A stretch of 64,000 bases of DNA. It comes from Microbotryomycetes sp. JL201. Taxonomy: Eukaryota; Basidiomycota; Microbotryomycetes. Below, one piece after another: positions 21,907 to 33,237 of this stretch; the first letter of the stretch is position 1; every line of letters begins with the position of its first letter. Location of the stretch: assembly GCA_033819885.1 (NCBI GenBank), contig JAQYUZ010000025.1, positions 1 to 64,000 of the forward strand, written 5' to 3'. A model generated the notes under the pieces. It was given only the letters and a program-made list of their open reading frames with translations. It was not told the DNA's origin and made no database searches. A program made the translations under genes and the position numbers.

Positions 21907-22785
21907 GCGTGCGCGAGCGACTTGCCTGCCACTTGTCCGTGAATGGCAGCGTCCGAGAGCTTCGGTATGTGTTGCTCTGCAGCCTGTCTGACGTGATTGT
22001 CCCACTGGCATGGTCATCACGAGCTCGTCAGCGCGTGGTCGCCTCGAATAGGTGGGGGACCAAGTGTGCGGCGCTCGGCTGTAGGCGAAACAGCCTCGCG
22101 CTTACCGAGTTGGCGGGCACAGCTTGGCTCCAGCATGCCCTCGTGACTCGAGAAATCATCCACTCGAGCGGCTCGAGCGTGAGGGGCTTTGGCCAGGTCT
22201 ATGAGAGACACTATTGGTTGCGAGAAATTGCGGTTACAAACGCGGTGACGCACGAGGGCAGAGCCGCCTTCAATTTTCTCCCCTTGCGACTTGGCTTTCG
22301 TCCCCTTTGCCCTCGCATCACTCGGCAAAGACCATCGGTGCAGGTTAGCGTCATACGCTCTATCGAACCTCACTACCCGCCGCCCACGATCCCACTTGTT
22401 CGTCGGCTCGTCGACTTTTTGCGCCTGTTCCGCCTGCACCCCGCCGGCGAACCCCTGCCTCAGACACCGCCCTAAGTTGCGACGTTTGGAGTTTCTTTCT
22501 TTCCGCTTACCTTATCAGACCCGTCGCCCCTAGCTTCCTGCGCCACCGGGGGACGCAGGACCAGCTGCCGCATCAGTCGTCCACCAAAAGGCGAGCCCTG
22601 GTGTGCTCGCGCTCCTGCACAGGAGTCTCGATCCGCCTGATTGCGGACACCACACTCGAGCGAGCGCCTGAGTTAGCCGAGTGCTTCTTGTTTGCGTGCG
22701 ACTCGTCGTCGGCGCTTTTTCGCCCAAACACGCGCGCGCGCATCGCCCGCCGATCCCTCGACCGCCACCGTCGCGTGCGCCCGCA
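21907..22785. other. Divergent region between MED5 and ODC
   Basis: It carries open frames on both strands, the longest about 190 codons on the plus strand (21909-22475) and about 140 on the minus strand (22017-22439). Neither shows a recognisable motif. The stretch probably contains both promoters and a long ODC leader, which would fit the translational control known for ODC mRNAs. Confidence 0.4.
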
Positions 22786-24632
22786 ATGACCGCAGTCGCC
22801 ATCCCAATCGGCCAGCAGGCACCATTCGACGACGAGCGATGCTACCAGCGTCTCGCCTTGTCACTCTCCGCCTCACCCGCCCGCGCACACTCGCTCTTGG
22901 CATCGAGTCCGCGCCACCACGTCCACAAACCCGCTGCGCCCGAACATGACCGCCCTGCACCGGCCTATTCGCCCGAGAACAACGCTCAGCACCACAAATA
23001 CTCAGCAGTCATCGACGGGTCGACAAAGCCTACACGCCCGCTCAACCAGGTCGATGCTTTGCCACAAGTTCATTCGGGCACGATCCTTGACAACTTTCGC
23101 GCGGCCCTCCAAGATATCGACCTTGAAGAGTGTGAGGCCCACGGCGACAATGCCTTCTTCGTGTGCGACCTCGCAGAAGTGTATCGCCAGCATGTCAGGT
23201 GGATGCGCGAGCTCGGACACCGCGTTCAGCCCTTTTTTGGTACGTGTTGCACAGGCACCCTGGCCAAGTCTGCTCTCGAATCCTCTGGCTGACACATTGG
23301 CGTGCGCCGACACACATTTCAGCCGTCAAATCCAACCCTGATCCATACGTCTTGCGGCTGATGGCGGCTCTCGGCCTCGGCTTCGACTGTGCGTCGCAGC
23401 CTGAAATCTCGGCCGTACTCGCGCTGCCTCATCGCCCGGAGCCGTCGCGCATCATCTATGCCAACCCTTGCAAGGCTGCGTCGTTCGTTCGCAATGCAGC
23501 AAAGAACGGAGTCAACTATATGACTTTTGACAATGGCGACGAGCTCGTCAAGATCAAAAAATATCATCCCAACGCCAAGATGGTTCTTCGCATCCTGACG
23601 GATGACTCGAGCTCGCTGTGCCGACTCGGCCTCAAGTTTGGATCCCCCTTGTCTGAAGTCAGAGGCCTTCTTAGAAAGGCAGCGTCGCTTGGCGTGAACG
23701 TTGTCGGCATCTCGTTCCACTGCGGCAGCGGATGCAAAGATCCCTCATTGTTCGGAGATGCCATTCGACGTGCACGGTGGGCATTCGATGTCGGTGCAGA
23801 AGAGGGCTTCAAGTTCAACCTGCTCGATATTGGTGGCGGATTCGAAGATGGCAACTTTGAGGCGATCGCCGCCGTTCTTCGCGAGGCCATCGAGCAATCT
23901 TTCCCACTTGCCGCTGATGGTTCGGGCGTGCGTATCATCGCCGAGCCTGGACGCTACTACGTCTCGCGTGCGTTCCAGCTCGCCACCAACATTATCGCTC
24001 GACGAGCTGCGCGCGACGGCGTCAACGACGAGACGTCCATGATGGAAGGCGTCGACGAGACCCCCGAGGACGAGGCCAAGCCAACGGCCATGTGTGCGTA
24101 TCGGTTCGCCGCCTTTTGATTTTCCGCCGCCTGCTGACAAATCCTTCCACTGGGGCAGACTATATCAACGACGGCGTGTACGGCGCTTTCAACTGTACCA
24201 TGTTCGACCATCAGGTTGTACACCCAGTCGTGATGACGCTTGACGATACCTTTTATGATTCCGCCGCTGTCGATTTGGGACCGCTCGAGGAGTGCTCCGT
24301 TTGGGGTACGTGGCCACCTTGATCTGAACCGCGAGTTTTGACTCACTGTCTCCAATCTGTCAGGGCCCACCTGTGATTCGATCGATGTCGTTCAGCCTCA
24401 CGCTCAGCTGCCTGTCAACGTCTTGAACGTCGGCGACTGGTTGCGATGGGAAAACATGGGCGCCTACACCATTTGCGCCGCGAGCCAGGTGATTTTTCAA
24501 TCCCCTCTTATGCCCGCAATCACAAACTGACTTTATCATGCTCAGTTCAACGGTTTCCGCAAGTCCCTTGTTCGCTACACGATCGACGCCGACCGCAACG
24601 TCGAAGCCAAGATTCGAGCCTTGATCGCCTAG
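22786..24632 (+). CDS. SPE1: Ornithine decarboxylase
   Basis: PLP enzyme making putrescine from ornithine, the first committed step of polyamine synthesis; cytosolic homodimer. The start MTAVAIPIGQQAPFDDERC is followed by a long low-complexity N-terminal extension (about 95 residues). The fold then begins with FFVCDLAEVYRQHVRWM and, after an intron, AVKSNPDPYVLRLMAALG, which holds the PLP lysine. Other key parts: GISFHCGSGCKDP, LLDIGGGFED (phosphate site), IIAEPGRYYV, and, in later exons, YINDGVYGAFNCTMFDHQ and WGPTCDSIDVV with the catalytic Cys of the partner subunit. The C-terminus ends KIRALIA. All catalytic residues are present. Four introns. Confidence 0.96.
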
Positions 24633-25043
24633 ATTGATGCCTCTCTCTTACCATACATACACCACGACATTCGTGATACCCTCTTTACACATTCAAAAGG
24701 GTTCATAGTACCCATAACCGCCGCGTATTCTGGGCCCCACACCTGTTTCGTCCAGCCGTTCGATAACATTGCTGGCACATAATTCCCGTGTCATATTCGT
24801 CGGCAATACAAGGACATTGTCAAGATTCCTTCTCATGTCCTTGTGTACGTGTCACTCTTCGCAAAAGGATCGATCCCGTTTCTTGTTCTGTAGTTGCCAT
24901 GGCTCTCGCTGCTCTTTATTCTGTCTGCAACATATGAGAGAACAATTGTGTATTGTAACCGCGTCCGCAGAGCCTACAACAGGAGTATTTTACAGGAAAC
25001 AATAGCACCGCCTCCATGAGTTAGACAATGTTACAACTTGGAA
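24633..25043. other. Intergenic, 3' ends of ODC and the small fungal protein
   Basis: Convergent 3' region. T-rich, no frame with support. Nothing else seen. Confidence 0.5.
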
Positions 25044-25521
25044 CTAAATTGAATCAGTTGCTTGCTGTTGCTCGAGTTGATTCTTCTTGTCTTGCAATCG
25101 GATCTGGTTGCGCTTGCCGAGCACGCGGAGGACATTCGCTCGTTCGTGAGGGAGCAATTCCGCCCAGTTGCCAATCCTGGATAGCGCTGTCATTTGATTG
25201 ATACATAAAGAGCTGCAAGTCAGCGTCGCGTACAGCGCTAGAACTCTGAGCGCGGCTGCCTGCGATGGATCGCCAGTGCCGACCTGCTCAATCAAGGCAG
25301 TCCATACGATACTCACTGCCATCAGAATTGACAACTGTGGGCCCGAGCTTATCGAATAGCGACACGCTCTGTCCGTTAACGGTCAACGTCGTCGGTTGGT
25401 CGTCTGAAGGTGCGTCACCGCCGTCGCGATTGTCGTGCGTTTGAGATACAGGCGCTGGTAAAGCCAATTTGGGCGCTTCTGGATGCGTCTTTTCTGCCAC
25501 TTCCGGGGACTGGTGTGACAT
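25044..25521 (-). CDS. Small conserved fungal protein, function unknown
   Basis: Two exons give a protein of about 120 residues. The N-terminal half is Pro/Gln/Ser-rich (MSHQSPEVAEKTHPEAPKLA). The second half carries the conserved block VSLFDKLGPTVVNSDGTLSR (Thr created at the splice), then IGNWAELLPHERANVLRVLG and KRNQIRLQ. I recognise this 'LGPxVVNxDGTxSRIxNW...RVLxKRNxxRL' pattern from many fungal genomes, where it is annotated as hypothetical. There is no signal peptide or membrane segment. The basic C-terminal helix could contact nucleic acid or a partner, but this is speculation. Confidence 0.72.
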
Positions 25522-25531
25522 GAATGAGTTT

Positions 25532-26089
25532 TTAGTGCGAGAAAGGGATGCGAACGTTCGTCAAGCTTCGTTGCAGATCACGTGCCGAAAACGAAACCCG
25601 AGTCTCAACCCGCCAGTTTGACGCTTTTCCCAAGACAAGTGATAACCATTGTCCTTCCACGTGCGGTCCCGCTTCCCTCGTTACATCTCGCGGTGCGTGC
25701 AGAAAATCATCAAACCAGCCATCTCGAATCTTCCAGAAGCCCGTTTGCCATCCTAGTGGGCAGTAGTCTAGAACGCGGTCCGCATGACGATCATGAGGTA
25801 GACTGATGATCATTTGCAGCGCCTTCTCATATTTCATCCTGCCCGGCAAAGAAAAACAGTCGCGCCTCGCCAGCCATCTCGCTCGCAGCAGGTCGAGGGC
25901 GGCACAGTTGACGAGCCTGCTCTCTCGACAGGACGGGACGGCACAACGTTCGACTGCAATGGCTTGAGCGTCTTCCAAACTGATAAATACCCTCTCGTGA
26001 GTGTTCTTGATTCTCTTCCTCTTCCACTTCACTTCTCCCTCCTCGAGCTTGGAAGGGCCACTCTTCATCGCAAGCCATGCTCGCCACAA
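25532..26089 (-). CDS. Unsupported 185-codon frame overlapping a secreted-protein gene
   Basis: Single open frame starting MWRAWLAMKSG and ending NVRIPFSH. It overlaps the start of the plus-strand secreted protein by 13 bp and stops 11 bp before the small conserved gene's start. It has several Trp and an acceptable codon look but no motif I know and no intron, unlike its neighbours. It may be only the opposite strand of the promoter and leader region. Confidence 0.15.
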   Translation of the reverse strand: MWRAWLAMKSGPSKLEEGEVKWKRKRIKNTHERVFISLEDAQAIAVERCAVPSCRESRLVNCAALDLLRARWLARRDCFSLPGRMKYEKALQMIISLPHDRHADRVLDYCPLGWQTGFWKIRDGWFDDFLHAPRDVTREAGPHVEGQWLSLVLGKASNWRVETRVSFSARDLQRSLTNVRIPFSH

Positions 26090-26849
26090 AGCTCATCATC
26101 TCGTGCCTCGCCACCATGGTAGCCATGTCATCAACAACGTCCGCCCTTCCACTGCCGGCCTACTTGGCACCAAGAGCTACTTTCGACCTCGGTCAACAAG
26201 CACCGCTTCGCTTCACCGCGCCCGCCACCGCCACCACACCCAGGCTGCACATTGTCGAAGACGACTCGACCGTCGAAGGCGACAACGAGTTCCAACAAGA
26301 TGTGGCAGTCAACGAAGACAGCATCTTTAACGAATTCATCCCTGTTCAAGAACAGGCCGATCACGTCTTGAACCCTGAAGTCGCCGTCGAAGACGATCAC
26401 ACAAAGACGTTCTCAATCGGCGAGAAGCGCATTGGCGCACTTATTGTCGTCAAACAAACCGTTCGCCAACCTCTTGTCAAGCGCTCGTCCTCTGTGCATG
26501 CTTCAAAGCGGACGAAGCGATCTTTGATGGTTATTGCGCCAAAAAACAAGACAAAGCGCAGCTCACGCAAGGCGAAAAAGTCAAAGAAGAGCACTGTACC
26601 AGTTTCAGCTCCTTCTGTCGCCGTTGAGTCCGCGCCAGTCGAGCGACAACCTACAAGATCGTCGTCTGTTGCACAAGTCGGCCCGACGCAAGCCCCAAGC
26701 GATCGAGCAGCCAAACTTTGTGAGTGATCTCGGAGGCATTTTTCGCGGTTTGGATGCCAGACATTGATTCCGTTGCTCCCTTTCAACAGCTCAATTGCGC
26801 TTCATCGGGTATGAAAATATCGCGCACGAGACGCTTGCGGCTTTCCTTT
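26077..26849 (+). CDS. Secreted basic protein with dibasic (Kex2-type) sites
   Basis: The N-terminus MLATKLIISCLATMVAMSS and then TTSALPLPAYLAPR is a classical signal peptide with a cleavage site near ALP. The mature part has an acidic first half (ATTPRLHIVEDDSTVEGDNE) and a strongly basic second half with Lys-Arg pairs at GEKR, LVKR, SKRTKR and KTKR, then RSSRKAKKSKKS. Such Lys-Arg sites suit Kex2 processing into peptides, although the lysine clusters could also bind anionic surfaces. Unspliced, the frame ends at 26727 (KLCE). A well-formed intron (26720-26789; gtgagt ... caacag) would instead give a tail SQLRFIGYENIAHETLAAFL ending at 26849; I prefer the spliced form. No homologue recognised. 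Confidence is for the gene existing, not for a role. Confidence 0.6.
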
Positions 26850-27802
26850 GAAAGGATCGCCATTCTTTCGAAAAACATACAAGTCACCAGCTTGAAGCTG
26901 TCATTCACAATCCGATCGTTTGGGCCGAGCCCAGGCACGGCGTGTAATCGCCAAAGGTGATCGTTTCATTCGCCACCACAAACACCTTTTCGTCTTTCTT
27001 CAAATCGAAAACCTTGCCAAGAGATGGGCCAGAAAAAGACAATCACTCTCGTTCGAGGTTAGGCTCGAGTCGACACGTTCGCTTTCCTTTCGACAAGGAC
27101 TCGAACACACACTCGTCTCTGGAGCGCCCTGAAGCTGGCTTCCTCACGATCTTTTCCATCCCATCTCTTGGAACAAACTTTCAACCCCTTTTACTGCAGC
27201 CGTAGTGCTACGTTTGAGCAGAGCTCACGAGGCTTTCCTGTCATAGAACCTCTTTGCAATCGAAAATTCGCAATTGATTTGCACTCATTTTCGTCGAACT
27301 TGAATCCCATGATTACATTTTCGCGTTCCAAGTCCTTTTATTGATTAAGGGTCTGAAAAAGGTCTCACAGAGACGACTTTTGACGACCGATCAAGTTTAC
27401 AACAAGACCTTTACTGGTCTGGAGACAACGGAAAATTCCGTCCAACTGCTGAGAAACCCGACTTTCCCATTCCTTGCAGAGCAACCAAGAAGAGCAAAGA
27501 AAAAGTCAGCAGCACAAAGCACGCACAATCGACTGTTACCTGTTGTCGAGCGAAATCATATGGTCGTTTCAGTTAGTAGGCTGCGGCCACGGTCTCGAAT
27601 TTCTTCGAAGCCGAGCAGAAGTGGAGGATATCGTCATGTGGAAAAGAAAGAAAAGCGAGGGGCGCAATATACTGTCGTCTCTTCGCGTAGATGCGAGACT
27701 TGTCGTGAGAGGCAGGCAGAAGAGGTATAGAAAGATGCGAGGGTATCGTACAGACGTGACGCAGCCCTTCGGTGCAATGGCTCGAGGACGGCCTAACGCG
27801 GT
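26850..27802. other. Intergenic, no gene seen
   Basis: AT-richer than its surroundings, short frames only, no motif and no consistent splice pattern. Likely 3' UTRs of the convergent secreted-protein and large unknown genes. Confidence 0.5.
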
Positions 27803-30508
27803 TTAAGCGGAGCTGTCGATTCGAGCTCGCTTCGCTTCGCCTGCAGAGAGCAGTGATTGTCAGCTCAGATACAGGGCCAAGTTTTGACCAGTTCACGCAC
27901 CCTCGCCAGCGCCGTCAGCACCTTGCTCCGCTTCAGCTGCTTCTGCCATTGTCCTGTCTCGTTTCTCTCCCGGAGAACCGCTCGTGCCCACTTGACTAGC
28001 CTTTTCAGAGGCACTAGCATTGCCTTGTAACTCATCAATAGCCGGATCAGCTTCGTCGTAGTCTATCGTAACTACTTCTGCTGCAGCCGCGTCTGCAAAA
28101 AGGACAGACCCAGACGTCAGCTAGCATCTCCAACGTGTTTCACGGTCCAAGCTCACCAGAAGCGCCACCGACGCCAGGCTCGAGCGCAGATGCGCTGGCT
28201 ATCGCGTCGGAAGCCGCTGCAGCGTCAATGACAGCATCGAGCTGGTCCACAGGAACAGCAGGTGGCTCATCTCCGTTGCCGACAGGAGTGTCATACGAAA
28301 GTTCCAGTTGAACCGAGGGCGCCAGTAGCGATGCAGCCGACATCGGGGCTTCGCCAGCAACTGTCGCCGACAATGTTGCTTCCGATTCCGCAGTCTCTGT
28401 GTCATCATTGGTCGTTGCAGACCATCCCTTAGTGTCGTCATCTGCAACCTGATTGTCTTCCGCCTGCTCTTCCGGCGCTGCCGGCTCTTCCCGGTCTGCT
28501 TCACTTTGCGCTTCAGCATGTTCAGACAAGACGAAATCCTCCCGCGCGCCTTCAATGTAGGCATTCAAATCTTCACTGTCCAGCTCTGCCAGCGCCTCTT
28601 CGAGGTTCTCCGGCTCCTCAAACTCGTCGTTCCCCGTGACATCGTCCTCGGCGTCTTCGTCGTTCTCCTCGGCGGTCTCGGCATACACGACTTCCTCGTC
28701 ATGCCAAGCGTCTTGACCATGTTCAGCATTGTCGTCTTGTCCTTCTTCCGGCTCCTGTACATCCGGCTGAGCTACTGCCTCACCCTCTTGCATATCTTTC
28801 GCTTGGTCAATCACTTCGACGTATTCTTCCTCAACCCGGTAGGCTTCTTCATCATTGTTTGCCTCTCTTTCATCGTTACCCACGTACGCCTCGTCGTCCA
28901 GTGGAACAACAGCACCCACGCCCGCTGTCGGAAATATACGAAAACGTCAGGATAATCCTCTAGTACGGATGGCTGCAGCACTCACCAGCTTTGAACGATT
29001 CGGCGACGTGACTAGCAAGCGCATTGAAATCCCTTGCAAACCTCCCCCTCGACGAGGCGACTCTCATGCGTAGCCGACCTGGCAAGCTGCAACCGACGTG
29101 CATCCTGTCAAAATCATACAAGCAAGTTTCTCGAGTATATACGCTGTCCTAAAAGTAGATCGGAATGCATTAGCCGCCGTGCACACGGTGACTTGAAGTT
29201 GCGCAAATGTCTCACCTCTGCCAACAAGATGCCCAAGTCTGGGAACTCGAGCTCGAGTTCTTGATCTTTGGAGGGCAAGTCGGGTAGTGACGTGCGTAGA
29301 CGTTCAAAAAGCGATTCGATCTGGTCGAAATACAAGCTATGGTCGTCGTCCTCTTGGAAGAGGGGCACAGCCTCCTCGTCTCCGTCGACGACGCCAAATA
29401 ACGTGAAACGCCGATTCTCGTAGTCGAGCTGAACAGGCGCCGCCGCTAGCTCGTCTTCGGCAGAGCTGCCGTCGGCGACAACCAAGCCTAGGCTCACGGC
29501 CGCGAGCAGATCTTTGCGAATGTCCGGTCGGCTCAGGGCGCCGCCCGACAATGTCTTGGATGCAGTGTCTTCGCCTCGCCTGTAGACTTTGACGTGGTTG
29601 ATCTGCTGTATCCTGCCGCCATGCGACGCTACGTCTCCACCTTGATTTCTCTGATTTGTCTCGACGACAGTGCGCCATTCACCGCCTTCTTGGTCGGGCG
29701 ACTGCTGTTTGATGGTGACTTCGTTCTCTTGCCGAGCTGGCGTATCGCCTTTGCGCTCAGGCTCCAAGCTTTGCCTCTGGGTGACCGTCGTTTGTCGCTC
29801 CCCTTGGTTTTCAACGGTCTGCTCCTGAGATAGCTTGTCATCGTCCGTGCGTTGATGCTGACTGGCAAGCGCTCGCCTGGCGTCGAGATCGTCGCGCGAC
29901 TGCTTCTGCAAGTCGCCGCTGGCGACGACAGCATGAGAAGTCGGTGACGCGGACCAGTCTGATGAAGGTGCCGCTGCTGCGAGTCCGCTGGCGGTGCTGA
30001 AGCTCGTGTCGTGGCCATTGGCGTAGCGAGCCTCTGGCGAAGGGGTGATGACGGGCGAGTGCCTGAGGACGGACTGGCCGTCTCCGCCTGCTGTTGCTGG
30101 GCCTTGCGCGGAATTACCGAGCAGTGACGTCTGCAATCCGTCACGGCTGACTGTGACCAGCGGCGGCGAGGAGAACCCGACCGAGTCCACAGCGGCCGGT
30201 GCGGCAATCATGCCTGCGGGAGGCAGGTCAAGTGACAGGCCTGCGCTTGTCGATACGTCGTCAGGCTGAGTCATTTTGTCAATCTCGACTGCCATGCCGT
30301 CTGGCGCCGGTGCATACGCCGTCGTTGTGGTGGACGCGGCATCGGCGCTCTCATCGTGCATCAGAGCCTCATCATCGGCGTCGTCGGCAATGCCGGCGGT
30401 CGTTTCGTCATCTTGCATCATATCTGCATCGTCCGGCACGTGTTGCGGTGCGTCGTAGTCAATCTTCATGCCCTCGTCGCCCGTCATCGGCAATGGCTCG
30501 GCGTCCAT
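27803..30508 (-). CDS. Large conserved fungal protein of unknown function
   Basis: Exon 1 starts MDAEPLPMTGDEGMKIDYD and has about 300 residues of acidic and Ser/Thr/Gln low-complexity sequence. It then reaches a folded region: VQLDYENRRFTLFGVV, DGDEEAVPLFQEDDDHSLYF, DQIESLFERLRTSLPDLPSK and LELEFPDLGILLAED. The next exon gives DSVYTRETCLYDFDRMHVGC and FNALASHVAESFKA. The third exon is extremely acidic (EEEYVEVIDQ, ENDEDAEDDV), and later exons give IDYDEADPAIDELQ and a tail EGEAKRARIDSSA that looks like a nuclear signal. The pattern of a folded 'LF..LR..LP..LxFPxLxLxLxED' module followed by an acidic tail and KRARID is familiar from fungal hypothetical proteins; I cannot name a function. All junctions keep frame. 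The end at 27803 assumes a last intron with gtgcgt donor; without it the stop is at 27893. Confidence 0.75.
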
Positions 30509-30993
30509 GATGCTGTGACAGCCAGATGACGATGATCGCTTGGCGGGAGCAGCACAGACGCGGGCGGGCGCAACCTTGCTTGGCGGTGTTTGAGACGATA
30601 GAAGCGAAAGGTGCGGCTTTGGCTTTTGACGGACTCTCCGACTTGTAGTTATCACGCGCCCATAAAGCGAGCAAGACTTGACCCTGTGAGTAACTGTCTA
30701 TGGCACATGCGGAACTAGGTTCGAACGACCGGTGCCCTGCTACACGAGCCATCAGCGTTGACTCGAGTACGCCAGAGCGTGCATCCGCAAGCGCTGCAGC
30801 GACCGGTCAGAGCTTCTTGTGCACAGACACTGCATTTGAGGTGGCTCGCTTTGTGGCGTCCTGCAACTGCAAGGCTTGATTCGGAACTGACAGTCTCCCG
30901 CTGCTGCCAGCTTTCGCAGCCGAGAGCTCACAAACTGACCGGCGTACGAACGGCATAGCACACCCCTGCCCTGCCTGCGATAGGTCTCACAGC
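30509..30993. promoter_or_regulatory. Divergent promoter of the large unknown gene and THR1
   Basis: 485 bp between start codons. It includes TGACTC at 30759-30764, about 230 bp upstream of THR1, which is a Gcn4-type core and would fit general amino-acid control. A single hexamer match is weak evidence. Confidence 0.3.
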
Positions 30994-32375
30994 ATGGCCG
31001 GCTCACCCGCCACCCGCAAAGTCAGCTTGGCATCCGCATTTGAATTCGATTCGGGGACAGTGGCTGATTCTCGTCCCTGCACATTACAGTGGACTATCCG
31101 CGTGCCAGCGTCCTCGGCAAACATTGGCCCTGGGTTTGACGTCCTGGGTCTTGCCCTGACACGTTATTTGACGCTTCAAGTGTCCTCGACGCCATGTGAC
31201 CCTGCTGAGAGCAAGGTCGTCCTGAGTTACGAGGGCGAGGGCGCAGGCGAAGCGCCCCTCGACCCGTACAAAAACTTGATCACGAGGGTCGCTCTCTACG
31301 TTTTGCTGTCTCATGATCTCTCATTCCCGTCAGCGGTTGTTACCGTCGACATTACCAACCAAGTGCCGTTCGGTCGTGGCCTGGGTTCCTCTGCGTCCGC
31401 CGTCGTCGCCGGCGTCTTGCTCGGAGACGCTCTCGGCAACTTGAGGCTGAGCCAAGAGCGCGTCAAGGACTATGCTCTCATGGTTGAGCGCCACCCGGAC
31501 AATATTACGGCTGCACTCGTCGGTGGATTCACTGGATCATTCTTGCGCATCCTCGACCCCTCGGAACTAGCACCTTCGTCCATCCCGCTGGCAGAAGTAC
31601 TGCCAGAATACCCTGCCAATGCCGGTCCGCCGAAACCAGGAGACGAAAAACCGCCGCAGCCGCCCACGAACGTTGGTCGTCATGTTCGATATGGATTCTC
31701 TCCAAAGGTCGGCGTTGTCGTTGTCGTGCCAAAGTTCGAGGTTGCCACATCAAAAGCCCGCGGTGCGCTTCCACAGGAGTATCCTCGCGCCGACGTTGTC
31801 AGTCAAACGGCTGAACCATTCGCTCACCTTTGTGCTGATGGGATCGGATTTCCGTCTACGCCAGGTCTTCAACTTGCAGCGGTTAGCCGTGTTGACGGCA
31901 TCATTGGCTCAGTCGCCGTTAGATCCCAGTGTGATCTGGGAAGCCATGCGCGACAAGGTTCATCAACCTCAACGAGAGGGCCTCGTGCGTGTGGTCCTAA
32001 TGCGGTCTTGTATTTCGGGGATGACTGACCTCCATGCGCTCCCGTCAGATCCCTGGCTTGTCGAAAATTCTGAACACGATGACACCAGCGACAAATCCCG
32101 GCCTGCTCGGCATTTGCCTATCTGGTGCAGGACCAACCATCCTGGCCCTCGTTTCAAAAGAAGAGCAATCACCTTCGGAAAACACTCTTATTTCGACGGA
32201 CGTGTCTGACATCACGTTGGCTTCCAAGTCCGACTTGCACGACGGCAAGGTCGCTGCGCAGCGAATGGAGGCTGTCGGAGAAGCGATCAAACAGCTTTGG
32301 AAAGAGGATGGAATAGAAGTTGAATGGCATGCGCTCGAAGTCGACCATGAAGGCTCAACTTTGACGGCACATTGA
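30994..32375 (+). CDS. THR1: Homoserine kinase
   Basis: GHMP-family kinase that phosphorylates homoserine in threonine synthesis; cytosolic. The start is MAGSPATRKVSLASAF. The N-terminal domain has VPASSANIGPGFDVLGLAL and the ATP-binding glycine-rich loop VPFGRGLGSSASAVVAG, then RHPDNITAALVGGFTGSF. After two introns come FNLQRLAVLTASLAQSPLDP and the C-terminal GHMP motif LGICLSGAGPTILALV, and the end at DHEGSTLTAH. A Pro-rich insert of about 15 residues follows EVLPEYPANAG; otherwise the length is normal for fungal Thr1. Confidence 0.95.
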
Positions 32376-32825
32376 CATTGCTAGAAAGGGGTCGCTTCAA
32401 GAGAAAAACGGGTTTGCTGGCCTTTAAAGGGTCGTCGGGGGAGCGGCGAGTACATTGTATTCGTAGCATAGATGGAGCATCATAAACTGCACTGGACTTG
32501 TACGTTCTGCAGCTATATGTGTTGCCTGGTTGTATGCGGAAGAAAGTGGGTAACGCTGTTCACTGTCTCACGCGACGAAGTGACGCAAAGTCATCCGAAG
32601 TTGAGGGCCTTTTCTTTTCCCTGATGTCCGGCGCGTCACACGCGCAAATTCCGTAGCAGTTGTATGCAAGCGGGGGTGGCGCATTGGAGCACCGCGCTGC
32701 GAAGTCAAGTCCGCGAACCCAAAGTCGTGCACGACACCACCTCTGTGACATTGCATAAATTGTTCAGCATGCAGAAATGTTTCATTTGCAATGCTTAAAA
32801 CATTGCTATGATTATCGTTGGCGAA
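32376..32825. other. Intergenic, no gene seen
   Basis: Downstream of THR1. Short frames only, no motifs. Confidence 0.45.
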
Positions 32826-33237
32826 TGCTACGAATGAGCAGAGCGTGTAATATGGTGGCGCTGCTGATGGCACTGTTATGCGGCGACCGGACTGGCCAAG
32901 CGATCGTCGAATCGGCCGGTGATCACAACGAGCGGGCCTCAGCCCGTGCATCTTCCTTTGACACGCGCACAGACCGCGAGCCCATCAAGCGCTCGTCGGC
33001 CGGTGCTCGATGACCGAAGCACAGTCTGCACGGGCGAGAGGTGGAATGAGAATCTTGCCCTTTACAGACACCGTTGACGACCACTTTTCACGAACCCTTT
33101 TCTGCCACGTTTGTCACGATTCTCTTGTACAGCAGTCCTGTTTTGACGACCGCAACGACCACGCCAAATCTCTACGCCACGCTCCTCGACGACCCTTTGC
33201 CCTTTTTCACCAACAAACTGATCGACGCGTCCAATAG
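32826..33237 (+). CDS. Weak candidate for a small secreted protein
   Basis: A frame starting MLRMSRACNMVALLMALLCG looks like a signal peptide ending near GQA, followed by a polar stretch with a Lys-Arg site (PIKRSSAG). Unspliced it stops at 33013 (62 residues). A possible intron from about 33003 (gtgctc ... ttacag) would extend it to DHFSRTLFCHVCHDSLVQQS and a stop at 33237, adding three Cys. Donor quality is poor and I know no homologue. It may not be a gene. Confidence 0.25.

Noticed and set aside
22017-22439. Minus-strand 140-codon frame in the MED5/ODC interval
   Set aside because: No motif, no introns, and the opposite strand is equally open. More likely leader or promoter sequence.
30680-30750. 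Possible tRNA because of a ggttcgaa element
   Set aside because: No acceptor-stem pairing, D-arm or A box could be found around it.
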